Source of the DNA: Bog-473 sp963719485 | Lineage (GTDB): Bacteria; Actinomycetota; Acidimicrobiia; Acidimicrobiales; RAAP-2 | Assembly: GCA_963719485.1 (NCBI GenBank) | Contig: OY970387.1 | Location: forward strand, 2,108,001-2,172,000 | Length of the DNA stretch: 64,000 nt | Direction: 5' to 3' | Shown: piece by piece, positions 50,466 through 59,576 of the stretch | How the letters are laid out: each line of letters starts with the position of its first letter | Numbering within the stretch: the stretch's first letter is position 1 | Notes under the pieces: model-generated | What the model was told of the DNA's origin: nothing | Database searches by the model: none | What the model saw: only the letters and a program-made list of their open reading frames with translations | Translations under genes and position numbers: made by a program

Positions 50466-52406
50466 CTACGCCGCGTGCGACTGGTTGATCCAGGTGTGGT
50501 ACATCTCGGCGTAGTGGCCGCCGAGCGCCACCAGCTCGTCGTGCGAGCCGACCTCGAGCAGTTCGCCGTCGCCGACCACGACGATGCGGTCGGCCCGCAT
50601 GGCCGTCGACAGCCGGTGGGCGATCGAGGATCGCGGTCCGCCCCTCGAGCAGCACGTCGAGCGCCGCCTCCACCATCGTCTCGGACTTGAGGTCGAGGTT
50701 CGAGGTGGCCTCGTCGAGCACGAGCACGCGGGGCTCCGCCATGAAGGCCCGACCGAGGGCGATGAGCTGGCGCTCGCCCGAGGACAGCGACTGGCCGCGC
50801 TCGTGGACCGGCGTGTCGAACCCGTACGGCAGTCGGTGCACGAGCTCGCCCAGGCCGACCTGGTGCACCGCGTTCCAGACCTCGTCGTCGGTGCGCACCG
50901 GGCCGGGCGAACGCGATGTTGTCCCGGATCGTCCCCGCGAACAGGAACGGCTCCTGCGGGACCACGCCGAGCTGGCGAGCGCAGCGAGCGAGAGCGTGAC
51001 GTCGCTGCAGGTCGTGGCCGTCGATGAGCACCCGGCCGGCGGTCGGGTCGTAGAAGCGGGTGACGAGCTTGGCGATGGTCGACTTGCCCGCCCCGGTGGC
51101 GCCGACGAAGGCCACCGTCTCGCCGGGCTGCGATGGTCAGGTCGACGTCGTGCAGCACGGGCACGGCGGGGTCGTAGCCGAACGACACGTGGTCGAAGCG
51201 GATCTCGCCGCGGATCGGCGGCAGCTCCACGGCGTCGGGCGCCTCGAGGACCGTGGGCTCGGTCTCGAGCAGGCCGCGCAGCTTGGTCACCGACGCCCGG
51301 CCCTGCTGGTAAGGTGTTGTACTGCTGCACCAGGAGCTGGATCGGCGAGAAGAACCGGTTCAGGTAGAGGAAGAAGGCGGTCAGCTGGCCCAGGTTGATC
51401 TCCTGCGGGTGGTGCAGGTACATGGCCCCGCCGATGCCCAGGATCAGGAGCTGGCCGAAGACGCTGATGACCTGCGAACCCGGCCCGTAGATGCCGTTGA
51501 TGCGTCCCGTGTAGTCGTTGGCGTCGCGGTAGGAGCCCGACGATGTTGCGGTGGTGTCTCCACGTTGTAGCGCTGGCGGTTGTGCGCGGTGACGATGCGC
51601 ACGCCCTGCAGGCTCTCGGAGAGGTCGCGAGCACCAGCGCGATCCCGTCGCGCACCTTGTCGTACCCGCGCTCGGAGGCCCGCTTGAACCAGAGCGACAT
51701 GATGACCAGCGGCGGCAGCACCGCGAAGACCGTGATGAGCGGCCAGCTCGGCGTTCGTCGACGAAGAGGAAGACCGTGATCACGACCATGGTCAGCCCCT
51801 GAATGGCGAACTGGGCCAGGCCGTCCTGCAGCAGCTGCTGCAGGTTCTCGATGTCGCTCGTCATGCGGCTCATGATCGACGCCGGCCTTCTCCTCGGTGA
51901 AGAAGTCGAGCGAGAGCCGCTGCAGGTGCGCGGAAGACCTTGATGCGCAGGTCGTACATGACCCACGACGCGAGACGGCCCGTCACCCGGGCCTGCCCGT
52001 ACTGTGCTCCCGCGGAGACGCAGATGGACACCAGGTACAGCACCGCCATGACCACCACGACGGCGTAGTCGTAGTGGGGCGGCGTCATGCCGTGGTTGAT
52101 GGCGTAGGACACGAAGCTCGGGCCGAGCTGGGTGAACAGGGCGATGAGCCCGACCAGCAGCGTCGCCAGCGCGCACATGCCCGGGTACTCCATGAGCAGG
52201 GTGGTCAGCGTCAGCTTCTTGGACTCGTGCGGCGAGGGCAGCTGCGTGAAGACGGCGTCGGACTCCCCGCGCTCGGGCTCCTCCTTCAAGAGCAGGTCGA
52301 CGCCGTCCTGCAGCTCGTGCGGGATGCCGCCGAAGGGCAGGCCGGCCTGTGCCGCGCCCGGCGCACCTCCGCCGCCCATGGGCGGTCCACCTCCTCCGCC
52401 GAACAT
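50466..52406 (-). CDS. ABC exporter, second subunit (transmembrane plus ATPase; many apparent frameshifts)
   Basis: About 640 residues when repaired. A Gly-rich N-terminus (MFGGGGGPPMGGGGAPGAAQ) precedes a six-helix ABC-exporter domain (LATLLVGLIALFTQLGPSFV, IMSRMTSDIENLQQLL, GQLTAFFLYLNRFFSPIQLL). The ATPase domain has GATGAGKST, LGVVPQEPFLFAGT, signature LSSGERQLIALGRAF, Walker B VLVLDEATSNLD and IAHRLSTAMRADRI. The frame breaks about a dozen times, e.g. near 51929, 51877, 51534, 51312, 51129, 51004, 50900 and 50625, mostly extra bases between recognisable stretches. It forms a heterodimer with the gene upstream (TGATG coupling). Substrate unknown, MarR control suggests a drug or lipid. Confidence 0.85.
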
Positions 52407-54523
52407 CAGATCGCACCCTTCTCGGGCTCGAGCACCTCGTCGTCGGTCTCGAGAAGACCGTCCTCCGGGGCGAGGGCCACGCCATCGGGCTCGAGGACGA
52501 CGCCGTCGAGGCCCAGGTCCTCGGCTCCCGCCGCCTCTTCTGCGTCGTCCTCCGCGCTGGCCGCCTGGGCCAGCACCTCGGCGTAGAGCGGCTCGAGGCC
52601 AGGAGCTCGGCGTGGGTGCCGTCGGCCACGATCCGGCCTCCGTCGAGCAGCACGACCCGGTCGGCCAGGCTGATGGTCGAGAGCCGGTGGGCGATGATCA
52701 GCGTCGTGCGCCCCTCCATGAGGACGCGCAGGGCCGCGTGGATGCTCTGCTCCACCTTCACGTCGATGGCGCTGGTGGCGTCGTCGAGGATGAGGATGGG
52801 CGGGTTCACCAGCAGGGCGCGGGCGATGGCGATCCGCTGGCGCTGGCCGCCCGAGAGCGTGTAGCCGCGCTCGCCGACCACCGTGTCGTAGCCGTCCGCC
52901 AACCGGTTGATGAACCCCGATGCGCCGGCCGCCTCGGCTGCGGCCACGACCTCCTCCATGGAGGCGTCGGGCCGGCCGTAGGCGATGTTGTCCCGGATCG
53001 ACACGGAGAAGAGGAACGGCTCGTCGAGGACGACGCCGATGTTGCCCCGCAGGCTCGGCGAGGGTGAGGTCGCGCACGTCGTGGCCGTCGACCCGGACGG
53101 TGCCGCCGGTGACGTCGTAGAAGCGGGCCAGGACGCGGGCGACGCTCGACTTGCCGCTGCCGGTGCGGCCGACGAGGGCGACGTCTCGCCGGGGTGGAGG
53201 TGCAGGTTCAGGTGGCGGAGAATGTCCCGCCGCCCGTCGTTCTCGTCACCCGGCTTCGACAGGAGGCTGTCCGCCGCGTAGGCGAAGGTGACGTCGTCGA
53301 ACTCGACGTCGCCCTGGCAGTCGACGAGGTCGACGGCGTCGGGGCGGTCGACGATCGTCGGCTGCTCGTCGAGGATCTCGTAGATCCGCTCGGCCGACGC
53401 CGAGGCGCGCTGCCCCATCATGATGAGCATCCCCAGCATCAGGAACGGGGCCTGCATCATGATCAGGTACAGGTTGAACGAGACGATGGAGCCGACCGGC
53501 AGGCCCGAGTGGATGACCATCCACCCGCCGACGAGGAGGACGAAGACCAGACCGACCTGGGGGAGGTTCTGCACCAGCGGAGCGAAGCGGGCCCGCAGGT
53601 CGGCGTCCTTGATGTAGCCCCACTGCACCCGGTCGGCCGCCGTGGCCAGCTGGCGGAGCTGCTGCTGCTCGGCGGCGAAGACTGCGGACGACGCGGACGC
53701 CGTTGACGTTCTCGTCGACGACCGTGGCCACCTCGGCCAGCCGGGCCTGGATGATCCACGACACCGGGAAGAGCGACTTCCGCATCTTGACGCCGACGAG
53801 ATAGATGAACGGCATCGCCGCCATGGCCACGAAGGCCAGGGGAACGCTGATGGAGAGCATGAAGCCGAAGGCCACCAGCGCGATGGAGCACTGCACCAGG
53901 ATCATGGGCGCGAAGGTGAGGTACATCTGCACCGAGCGGATGTCGGAGTTGGCCCGCGAGATCAGCTGGCCCGACTGCACCCGGTCGTAGAACGGGAACG
54001 ACATCCGCGTGAAGTGCTCGTAGAGGATGTTGCGCAGGTCGAACTCGATGGCGTACGCGACCTTGAAGAGGTTGGTGCGGGAGATGTAGCCGAAGACCCC
54101 GGTGAACAGCGCCAGCACGGCGATCAACTCCACGTAGTTGTGCAGCGGCTGCGTCTTGTTGATCAGCGAGTTGGTGATGCCGTTCTGGAGGATCTTGGGG
54201 ATCCAGACCTGGATGATCAGGCCGAGGAACGAGAAGATGAGCGCGCTGAACCACGCCACCTTGTGTGCCATGACGATGGGTGTCGCCCGCTTGATCCACC
54301 CCTTGGAGCGATCCGGGTCGACCGTTGCGCTGGGCGCCTCGTAGCGGCTGGTGACGCCCATCGGGACGTAGGCGGCCAGCGGCAGCCGGCGCACCCCGTC
54401 CTGGGTCTCGGATTCTCGGGTGTCGGTTTCCTGGGTGTCCGCCGCCCCGGTCGCGGCCCGGCCGTTTCCGGCGGTCCGCACCCCGACGGGCGCCCCCTCG
54501 AGCCTGTCCTCGGTCTTGCTCAT
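52406..54523 (-). CDS. ABC exporter, first subunit (transmembrane plus ATPase; several apparent frameshifts)
   Basis: About 705 residues when repaired. A hydrophilic tail of 90 residues precedes six helices (FSALIFSFLGLIIQVWIPKIL, VELIAVLALFTGVFGYISRT, ILVQCSIALVAFGFMLSISV). The ATPase has GRTGSGKS-type Walker A across the break, signature TLSGGQRQRIAIARALL, LILDDATSAID and IIAHRLSTISLADRV. DDAT (Asp in place of the catalytic Glu) implies one degenerate ATP site, normal in heterodimeric exporters. Frame breaks lie near 53681, 53182, 53055 and 52600. An acidic C-terminal tail ends EPEKGAI. It overlaps marR by 4 bp. Confidence 0.87.
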
Positions 54524-55083
54524 CGGTGTGTCCCCCGTGGCGGTGGCGTGGCGGCCGCCGCGGTGTCGTGGGCCTGACGGGGCCCCTGGCGCGACTCCAC
54601 CATCGCCCGGGCCCACAGCTCGAGCGAGCGCAGCGCCATGGCCTCCTCTTTGTCCGGCAGGTGGCCGGCGATGGCGACCAGGTACTCGTCCACGGCCACG
54701 TCCGCCCGGGCCAACGTGCTGACGCCCTCGGGGGTCAGGCGCAGCTCCACCCGCCGGCGGTCGGCATCCTCCTGGCGGCGGTCGACGAAGCCGCGCGCCA
54801 CCAGGCCGTCGATCAGGGCGGTGATGGAGGGCCGGCGGACGGCCAGGCGGTCGGCCAGAGCCGAGGCGGCGGCCGAGCCCTCGGCCAAGATCCCCAGCAC
54901 CCGGTATTGCGGGAGGGTGAGCTCCACCTGGGCCAACGCCACCTCCACGCGCTTGGAGAGCCACGCCGCGACGCGGCCGTACGTCCCCAGGACAGGGGTG
55001 GCGGCGCTCGTCTTGGACCCGGCGCGGGCACCGGCGTTTCCGCCCGATCCCGCGTCAGTGGAGGGGAGTGAGGTGACAGACAT
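54520..55083 (-). CDS. MarR-family regulator of the ABC exporter operon
   Basis: 187 residues from ATG 55083. A winged helix follows the MarR order: LTLPQYRVLGILAEGSAAASALADRL, VRRPSITALIDGLVARGFVDR and QEDADRRRVELRLTPEGVSTL (wing with D-R-R). TATGAT at 55091-55096 is a -10 ending 7 nt before this ATG, so the transcript is probably leaderless; in-frame ATGs at 55092 and 55095 would lie within the -10. A 17-bp palindrome sits directly upstream. Its 4-bp overlap with the exporter gene makes it the first gene of the operon, a classic self-repressed efflux layout. Confidence 0.92.
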   Translation of the reverse strand: MSVTSLPSTDAGSGGNAGARAGSKTSAATPVLGTYGRVAAWLSKRVEVALAQVELTLPQYRVLGILAEGSAAASALADRLAVRRPSITALIDGLVARGFVDRRQEDADRRRVELRLTPEGVSTLARADVAVDEYLVAIAGHLPDKEEAMALRSLELWARAMVESRQGPRQAHDTAAAATPPPRGTHR

Positions 55084-55097
55084 TTCCACCATCATAC

Positions 55098-55114
55098 AGT
55101 TAGACACTCTAACT
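55098..55114. promoter_or_regulatory. Perfect 17-bp palindrome, predicted MarR operator
   Basis: AGTTAGACACTCTAACT has 7-bp perfect arms around CAC. It lies between the -35 and -10 (TATGAT, 55091-55096, minus strand) of the marR-ABC operon. MarR proteins bind 16-20 bp palindromes of this kind in their own promoters. Confidence 0.75.
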
Positions 55115-55153
55115 ACGTGCAGCGGACACCCATGCGGGCCCGCCCGGGGTCCG

Positions 55154-55594
55154 TCAGGCCTCCCGCGAGCCCCACTCGGGGTCGAGTTGGCGCAGGAAGA
55201 GGTCGCACCGTTGCTCCTCGTCCATCTCCCCGATGGCGCCGGCCGCCAGCTGCAGCATGTTGAGCGAGCGGAGGAAGCCGCGGTTGGGCTCGTGGCGCCA
55301 GCGCACGTAGCCCGAGCCGCGCCAGCCGGCGGCCCGCAGCGCATCGAGCCCGCGGTGGTAGCCGACCCGGGCGAAGGCGTAGCGATCGATGGGATCGTCG
55401 GCGAGCTCGGCCAGGTCCGCCCACGCCTGGAGGCAGTGCGGATCCCGGGCCGCCACCGCGGACACCGCCTCCCGACGTCGGTCCGGAGGGAGGGACCGGG
55501 CCGCGTCGAGAGCGGCGGCCAGCTCCGGATCGAGTGGGTCGAGGACCGTCTCGGGGCTCCCGGAGGTGAAGTGGACTGCGTGCTCGGGGGTCAC
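55154..55594 (-). CDS. DUF3151 family protein
   Basis: 146 residues. YAFARVGYHRGLDALRAAGWRGSGYVRW and HEPNRGFLRSLNMLQLAAGAIGE are the conserved core of DUF3151, an actinobacterial family of unknown function made of helices. The remainder (ALDAARSLPPDRRREAVSAVAARDPHCLQAWADLAELA) reads like a TPR-like helical repeat. It is a separate transcription unit upstream of marR on the same strand. No catalytic motif. Confidence 0.88.
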   Translation of the reverse strand: MTPEHAVHFTSGSPETVLDPLDPELAAALDAARSLPPDRRREAVSAVAARDPHCLQAWADLAELADDPIDRYAFARVGYHRGLDALRAAGWRGSGYVRWRHEPNRGFLRSLNMLQLAAGAIGEMDEEQRCDLFLRQLDPEWGSREA

Positions 55595-55703
55595 CGAGCC
55601 ATGTTACGAGCGCCGAGCGGCGCCCAATCGAGAACGGTCGCGGCGCCGGCGGTTCCCGGCGCTGAATGTCGTCCGGCCGAGGCCCGGCGGTACTCTTCGC
55701 GCC

Positions 55704-56441
55704 GTGTTGACGCCCGACCCGAGGCCGACGTCATTCCAGGACCACCCCGGGCTCCGGGACCGCGAGCCCGAGGCGCGCGAGCTGGCCGACGTCCTTCGTC
55801 GCCTCATCAGGCTCTCGGTCAGCGCAGCCCCGACTGCCGCCGAGACCGCTCGCTTGACGGCCGGCCTGGCGGCACTGGCCGACGAGCTCGAGGCCCATGT
55901 GCCCGCGGTCCCGTTGCCCCGGTTCATCCCGCCCGACGAGGACGGGCCCCCGAAGGACGTGCCCCTGGGCGGCGCCATGCCGTACGACGTCGTCGTCGGG
56001 CCCTTCAACCCGGTGGCATTGCCGGTCGTCCTCGACTTCGAACCCCCGAGGGCGCTGGGCCGGGGCGTCTTCGACGTCACCTACGAGGGGGCGCCCGGCT
56101 GTGTCCACGGGGCCGTGCTGGCCGCCGCGTTCGACATCATCCTGACGGCGGCCAACGCGATCGAGGGCTCGGTGGGACCGACCGTGTCGCTGGCCCTGCG
56201 CTACCTCCGGCCCACCCTGACCGGCGAGGAAGCCGTGTTCGAGGGGTGGGTGACCGAGGTCACCGACCGTCGCATCTTCAGCAAGGGCCGCATCGTGCAG
56301 GGCGGGATCGTGACCGTCGAGGCCGAGGGGGAATTCGCCATCTTCAACCAGGACGGGGTGAACCGCATGGCCTCGAGCCGCCGCCGGTCCTTCGATGCCG
56401 CCGCAGGCTCGGCGTCCTCCGCCGGAACGACGGGGGAGTAG
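55704..56441 (+). CDS. PaaI-type hotdog thioesterase with N-terminal extension
   Basis: 245 residues from GTG 55704 (a TTG follows immediately). Residues 1-105 are a helical leader (EARELADVLRRLIRLSVSA). Residues about 115-235 form the hotdog: PFNPVALPVVLDFEPPRALG, GAPGCVHGAVLAAAFDIILTAAN (V-H-G-G/A helix), and SVGPTVSLALRYLRPTLTGEEAVFEGWV. These hydrolyse acyl-CoA thioesters. Ends 10 bp before a second, 4HBT-type thioesterase gene, suggesting both act on one acyl-CoA pathway. Confidence 0.83.
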   Translation: MLTPDPRPTSFQDHPGLRDREPEARELADVLRRLIRLSVSAAPTAAETARLTAGLAALADELEAHVPAVPLPRFIPPDEDGPPKDVPLGGAMPYDVVVGPFNPVALPVVLDFEPPRALGRGVFDVTYEGAPGCVHGAVLAAAFDIILTAANAIEGSVGPTVSLALRYLRPTLTGEEAVFEGWVTEVTDRRIFSKGRIVQGGIVTVEAEGEFAIFNQDGVNRMASSRRRSFDAAAGSASSAGTTGE

Positions 56442-56450
56442 CGGGCGATC

Positions 56451-56909
56451 GTGGCCCGCCAGTCCCTCGAGCCGTCACGCGACCCGGCCGACTATTCGTT
56501 CACGCACCGGCTGCGCACCCGCTTCGCCGAGACCGACGCCATGGGCGTCGTCCACCACGCCGCCTACCTGCCGTACCTCGAGGAGGCGCGGGTCGAGTAC
56601 CTCCGGGCGATCGGGCACCCGTACGACGCGGTGCGGAGTGGGGACGCCGGCGATGCCCGGGAATTCCCGGTGCTGGAAGTTTCGGTGCACTACCGCCAGC
56701 CGCTGCACTTCGACGACGAGGTCGACGTGTCGCTGCGCATCGGCGCGGTGCGCGGCGCCACCTTCCAGATCGCCTACCTGCTGGCGGTCTGCGATGTTGC
56801 CCGGGCGACCGCGGTGACCGTGCACGGGTGTGTCGACGGGAACGGCCGCCCGGCACGCCTTCCGGGGTGGGTTCGCGAAACCGCCACCAACGCCGACGAC
56901 CGCGGCTGA
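56451..56909 (+). CDS. Acyl-CoA thioesterase, YbgC/4HBT family
   Basis: 152 residues from GTG 56451. RTRFAETDAMGVVHHAAYLPYLEEARVEYLRAIG is the 4HBT signature with the catalytic Asp (E-T-D-A-M-G-V-V-H), and VSVHYRQPLHFDDEVDVSLRI completes the hotdog. It hydrolyses short or aromatic acyl-CoAs in the cytoplasm. It starts 10 bp after the PaaI-type gene and is tail to tail with the flavin reductase gene (25 bp). Confidence 0.92.
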   Translation: MARQSLEPSRDPADYSFTHRLRTRFAETDAMGVVHHAAYLPYLEEARVEYLRAIGHPYDAVRSGDAGDAREFPVLEVSVHYRQPLHFDDEVDVSLRIGAVRGATFQIAYLLAVCDVARATAVTVHGCVDGNGRPARLPGWVRETATNADDRG

Positions 56910-56934
56910 CGCTTCCAGGCCGAGACGATCGCTC

Positions 56935-57429
56935 TCACGCCGGATGGCCGGGGTGGAGCGGCGGAGCGCTCCGGTAGGTGAGCAGCCCGGCATGGATGCC
57001 GGCGACCGAGCGCACCGCACGGATGAGGAAGGCTTCGTGATCGCCCACCGAGAAGTGACCGAGGACCTGACCCTCCATGCTCACCGCCGCGTCCACCAGG
57101 AGGGGCGCCCCTGTCGACCCGAGTCGCCAATCGACCGATGCGAACTTGTCGACGACGTCGCCCGTCTCCTCCCCGAAGAGGCGGGCCAGGTCGACCTGGT
57201 CCTTCCCCAGGAGATGAAGGCCCATCCCAGGCGAGTGCTCGGCCACGGGCAGGGTGTGGTTCACCTTGGAGATACAGGCGAGGAAGTTCGGTGGGTGGAT
57301 GCTGCACTGGGTGACGAACCCGGCCAGGCAGCCGCTCATCTCGGCATCGGGCGACCGGACCGTGACCACGTAGTAGGGGAAGTCGATCAGGTCGAGGAAC
57401 GCCGCGAGATCTCCGGTGGCATCATTCAT
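56935..57429 (-). CDS. Flavin reductase-like domain protein
   Basis: 164 residues. YYVVTVRSPDAEMSGCLAGFVTQCSIHPPNFLACISKVNHT is the N-terminal FMN-binding half of the flavin-reductase family (S/T-G-x-x-A-G-F-V-T-Q-x-S), then DLARLFGEETGDVVDKFA and APLLVDAAVSMEGQVLGHFSVGDHEAFL. It binds FMN and either supplies FMNH2 or reduces a small molecule. It is a single-gene unit between a thioesterase and an MFS exporter. Confidence 0.85.
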   Translation of the reverse strand: MNDATGDLAAFLDLIDFPYYVVTVRSPDAEMSGCLAGFVTQCSIHPPNFLACISKVNHTLPVAEHSPGMGLHLLGKDQVDLARLFGEETGDVVDKFASVDWRLGSTGAPLLVDAAVSMEGQVLGHFSVGDHEAFLIRAVRSVAGIHAGLLTYRSAPPLHPGHPA

Positions 57430-57616
57430 CGCCGGTGCGCCCGATCAGTAGCCCGAAACACGCCGCCGGTCCTCCAAGCCTTCAGCCCAGCACGGCCGAG
57501 GGGTGGTCCGCTCGGGCCACGGCATCCCGCTGCCCGGGCCCGAGGGCACCCCGTTGGGATTCCACTACCCGTAACCTGGGTAGACAAAACTCCGTGTCCA
57601 TGAACGGCGGGACCCG

Positions 57617-59278
57617 GTGGATCGAGGCCGGGCCTTCCTGCGGAGGCCCCCGCTGCTGACGCACGGGGCCGACGGCTCCCAGATCACCGAGGGCGCTCCG
57701 CCCGGTTTCGACATCAAGGAGGGTGGGCTCGGCTCGGCCGCACAGAAGCTCGCGCTCGCCACGCTGTGCGGGGTTCTCTTCCTCACGTTCCTCGACAACA
57801 CGGTCGTGAGCGTCGGCCTCGCCAACGTCCAGAGCGACCTGCACGCGGGTGTCACCTCGTTGCAGTGGGTCGTCAACGGGTACGCGCTGACGTTCGCCAG
57901 CTTCATGCTGGTGGCAGGGATGCTCGGGGACATCCTGGGCCGCAAGCGAGTGATGCTGGTAGGGGTGGCCATCTTCTGTGGTGGCTCCGTGGTGGCCGCT
58001 CTGGCGGGGAACGTCGATTGGCTCATCGCCGGCCGCGTCATCATGGGGGTCGGTGCCGCGGCCAGCGAGCCCGGCACCCTTTCCATCATCCGGCACGTCT
58101 ACCCCGACCGGAAGACCCGCGCAGACGCACTCGGCGTGTGGGCAGCCGTGTCCGGTCTTGCCCTGGCTCTCGGCCCGGTCATCGGTGGTCTCCTCGTTGG
58201 CTTCTCGAGCTGGCGGGCCATCTTCTGGTTCAATCTGGGATTCGGTGTCGTCGCCTTCGTCTTGGCCGCCGTCGCCGTCCCCGAGTCGTCGGATCGTCAG
58301 GGACGCCGGATCGATTACCTCGGGTTCCTCTTCGGCGCGGCGTTCCTGGGCTGCATGTCGTTCGGGGTGATCCAGGGGGAGGAGTCCGGTTACACGGCGT
58401 CGTGGATCGTGACGCTGTTCGTGCTCTGCGCGGTCTCGGGCATCGCGTTCGTCGTCACCGAACGGAGGGTCAAGAGCCCCATGCTCGACCTCTCCATGTT
58501 CGGCCGTCCACCGTTTGCCGGCTCCAACTTCGTCGCCTTCGTCGCCTACTTCGGCACGTTCTCGATCTTCTTCTTCACCGCGCTCTACCTCCAGGTCGTG
58601 GCGAACGCGTCGGCCTACCAGACAGCCGTGGACTTCCTCCCCATGGCGGCGGGACTCATCATCGCGTCCGCCGTCACCGGACCTCTGGTGGCGCGGTTCG
58701 GACCGCGCTGGCCCATGGTGCTCGGCTGCCTTCTCGCCGGCGGGGGGATCCTCGTGGCCAATGCGGTGCTCTCGCCGACGGTCGACTTCGGGACGCTGGG
58801 CTGGGTGCTCCCGGTCGCCGGCATCGGAATCGGCATGCTGCTCGTTCCGGTGACGTCGGTGCCGCTCACCGTCGTGCCGCCCGAACGCTCGGGCATGGCG
58901 GCCTCGGCCACCAACACGAGCCGCGAGATGGGCGCGGTGTTCGGTGTCGCCATCCTGGGCTCCATCGTCAACGCCAAACTGACCGGCGACCTCGCGGCCA
59001 GGCTCAAGGCCATCGGGATCCCGCCGAGCTTCCAGAGCCTGGTCGAGCACGCCATTCAGACGGGTGGAGCCTCCAGCGGGGGAGCGGCGAGCAACGCGGA
59101 ACACTCGAAGAACGCGGCCGTGGCTCAGATCGCCACCAAGGTTGTGAACGCCGCCTACGAGGCCTTCGGTTCGGGTCTGCACGAGGCGCTCGCCCTCTCG
59201 GGTGGCCTCATCCTGGCCGGCGCCGTGGTGGCGGCGCTCACCATCCATCGCGTGCGGGGGGAGACCTTCGACATCTAG
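57617..59278 (+). CDS. MFS drug:H+ antiporter (DHA2, EmrB/QacA type)
   Basis: 553 residues with about 14 membrane helices. Motif A is GDILGRKRVMLVG. LFLTFLDNTVVSVGLANVQSDL is helix 1 with the D-N-T-V-V-x-V-A/G-L signature, LQWVVNGYALTFASFML helix 2, and the antiporter motif C is in GLALALGPVIGG. Fourteen-helix DHA2 proteins expel drugs or other hydrophobic compounds using the proton gradient. The GTG start at 57617 gives a cytoplasmic tail of about 45 residues. No local regulator; the TetR gene 1.5 kb away serves another promoter. Confidence 0.92.
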   Translation: MDRGRAFLRRPPLLTHGADGSQITEGAPPGFDIKEGGLGSAAQKLALATLCGVLFLTFLDNTVVSVGLANVQSDLHAGVTSLQWVVNGYALTFASFMLVAGMLGDILGRKRVMLVGVAIFCGGSVVAALAGNVDWLIAGRVIMGVGAAASEPGTLSIIRHVYPDRKTRADALGVWAAVSGLALALGPVIGGLLVGFSSWRAIFWFNLGFGVVAFVLAAVAVPESSDRQGRRIDYLGFLFGAAFLGCMSFGVIQGEESGYTASWIVTLFVLCAVSGIAFVVTERRVKSPMLDLSMFGRPPFAGSNFVAFVAYFGTFSIFFFTALYLQVVANASAYQTAVDFLPMAAGLIIASAVTGPLVARFGPRWPMVLGCLLAGGGILVANAVLSPTVDFGTLGWVLPVAGIGIGMLLVPVTSVPLTVVPPERSGMAASATNTSREMGAVFGVAILGSIVNAKLTGDLAARLKAIGIPPSFQSLVEHAIQTGGASSGGAASNAEHSKNAAVAQIATKVVNAAYEAFGSGLHEALALSGGLILAGAVVAALTIHRVRGETFDI

Positions 59279-59576
59279 CGCGGTCAGGTGTGCACACCGG
59301 AACCCCGGCCCGCGCCGACCGCTCAAACGGGGACAGCGACACCACGTGCCCTCCCCGGAAATGCCGACCGGGCGCCTTCGGATTAGCGTGGCGCGCTCCA
59401 GACCTGGTCAGACCACCGTTGCCGATGACCCGGTTCCGATCAACGATGCTGACGGGGGACGCCGCAACCATGACAGGGCGCACGAGCGACACATCGCCTG
59501 GATTCTCCGCAGTGTCCCTCTCGACCCCGGTGCTCCGCGTCGGTCACGTCAGTCGGCTCGACGGGGTCCCCAACCC

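Noticed and set aside
50431..53628. A continuous minus-strand reading frame of over 1,000 codons across both ABC genes
   Set aside because: It passes in and out of ABC sequence. Long stretches are Arg/Ser/Pro-rich out-of-frame translation, and it erases the TGATG junction at 52406. The two-gene model fits the family.
50466..53700. Programmed frameshifting or four-base decoding to explain the ABC frame breaks
   Set aside because: Both insertions and deletions are needed, no slippery sequence recurs, and at least one insertion falls inside a codon of a conserved motif (near 53681). Indel error is simpler.
59287..59298. GGTGTGCACACC palindrome after the MFS gene
   Set aside because: A 12-bp palindrome this short is expected occasionally in GC-rich DNA, and it has no T tract or promoter nearby.
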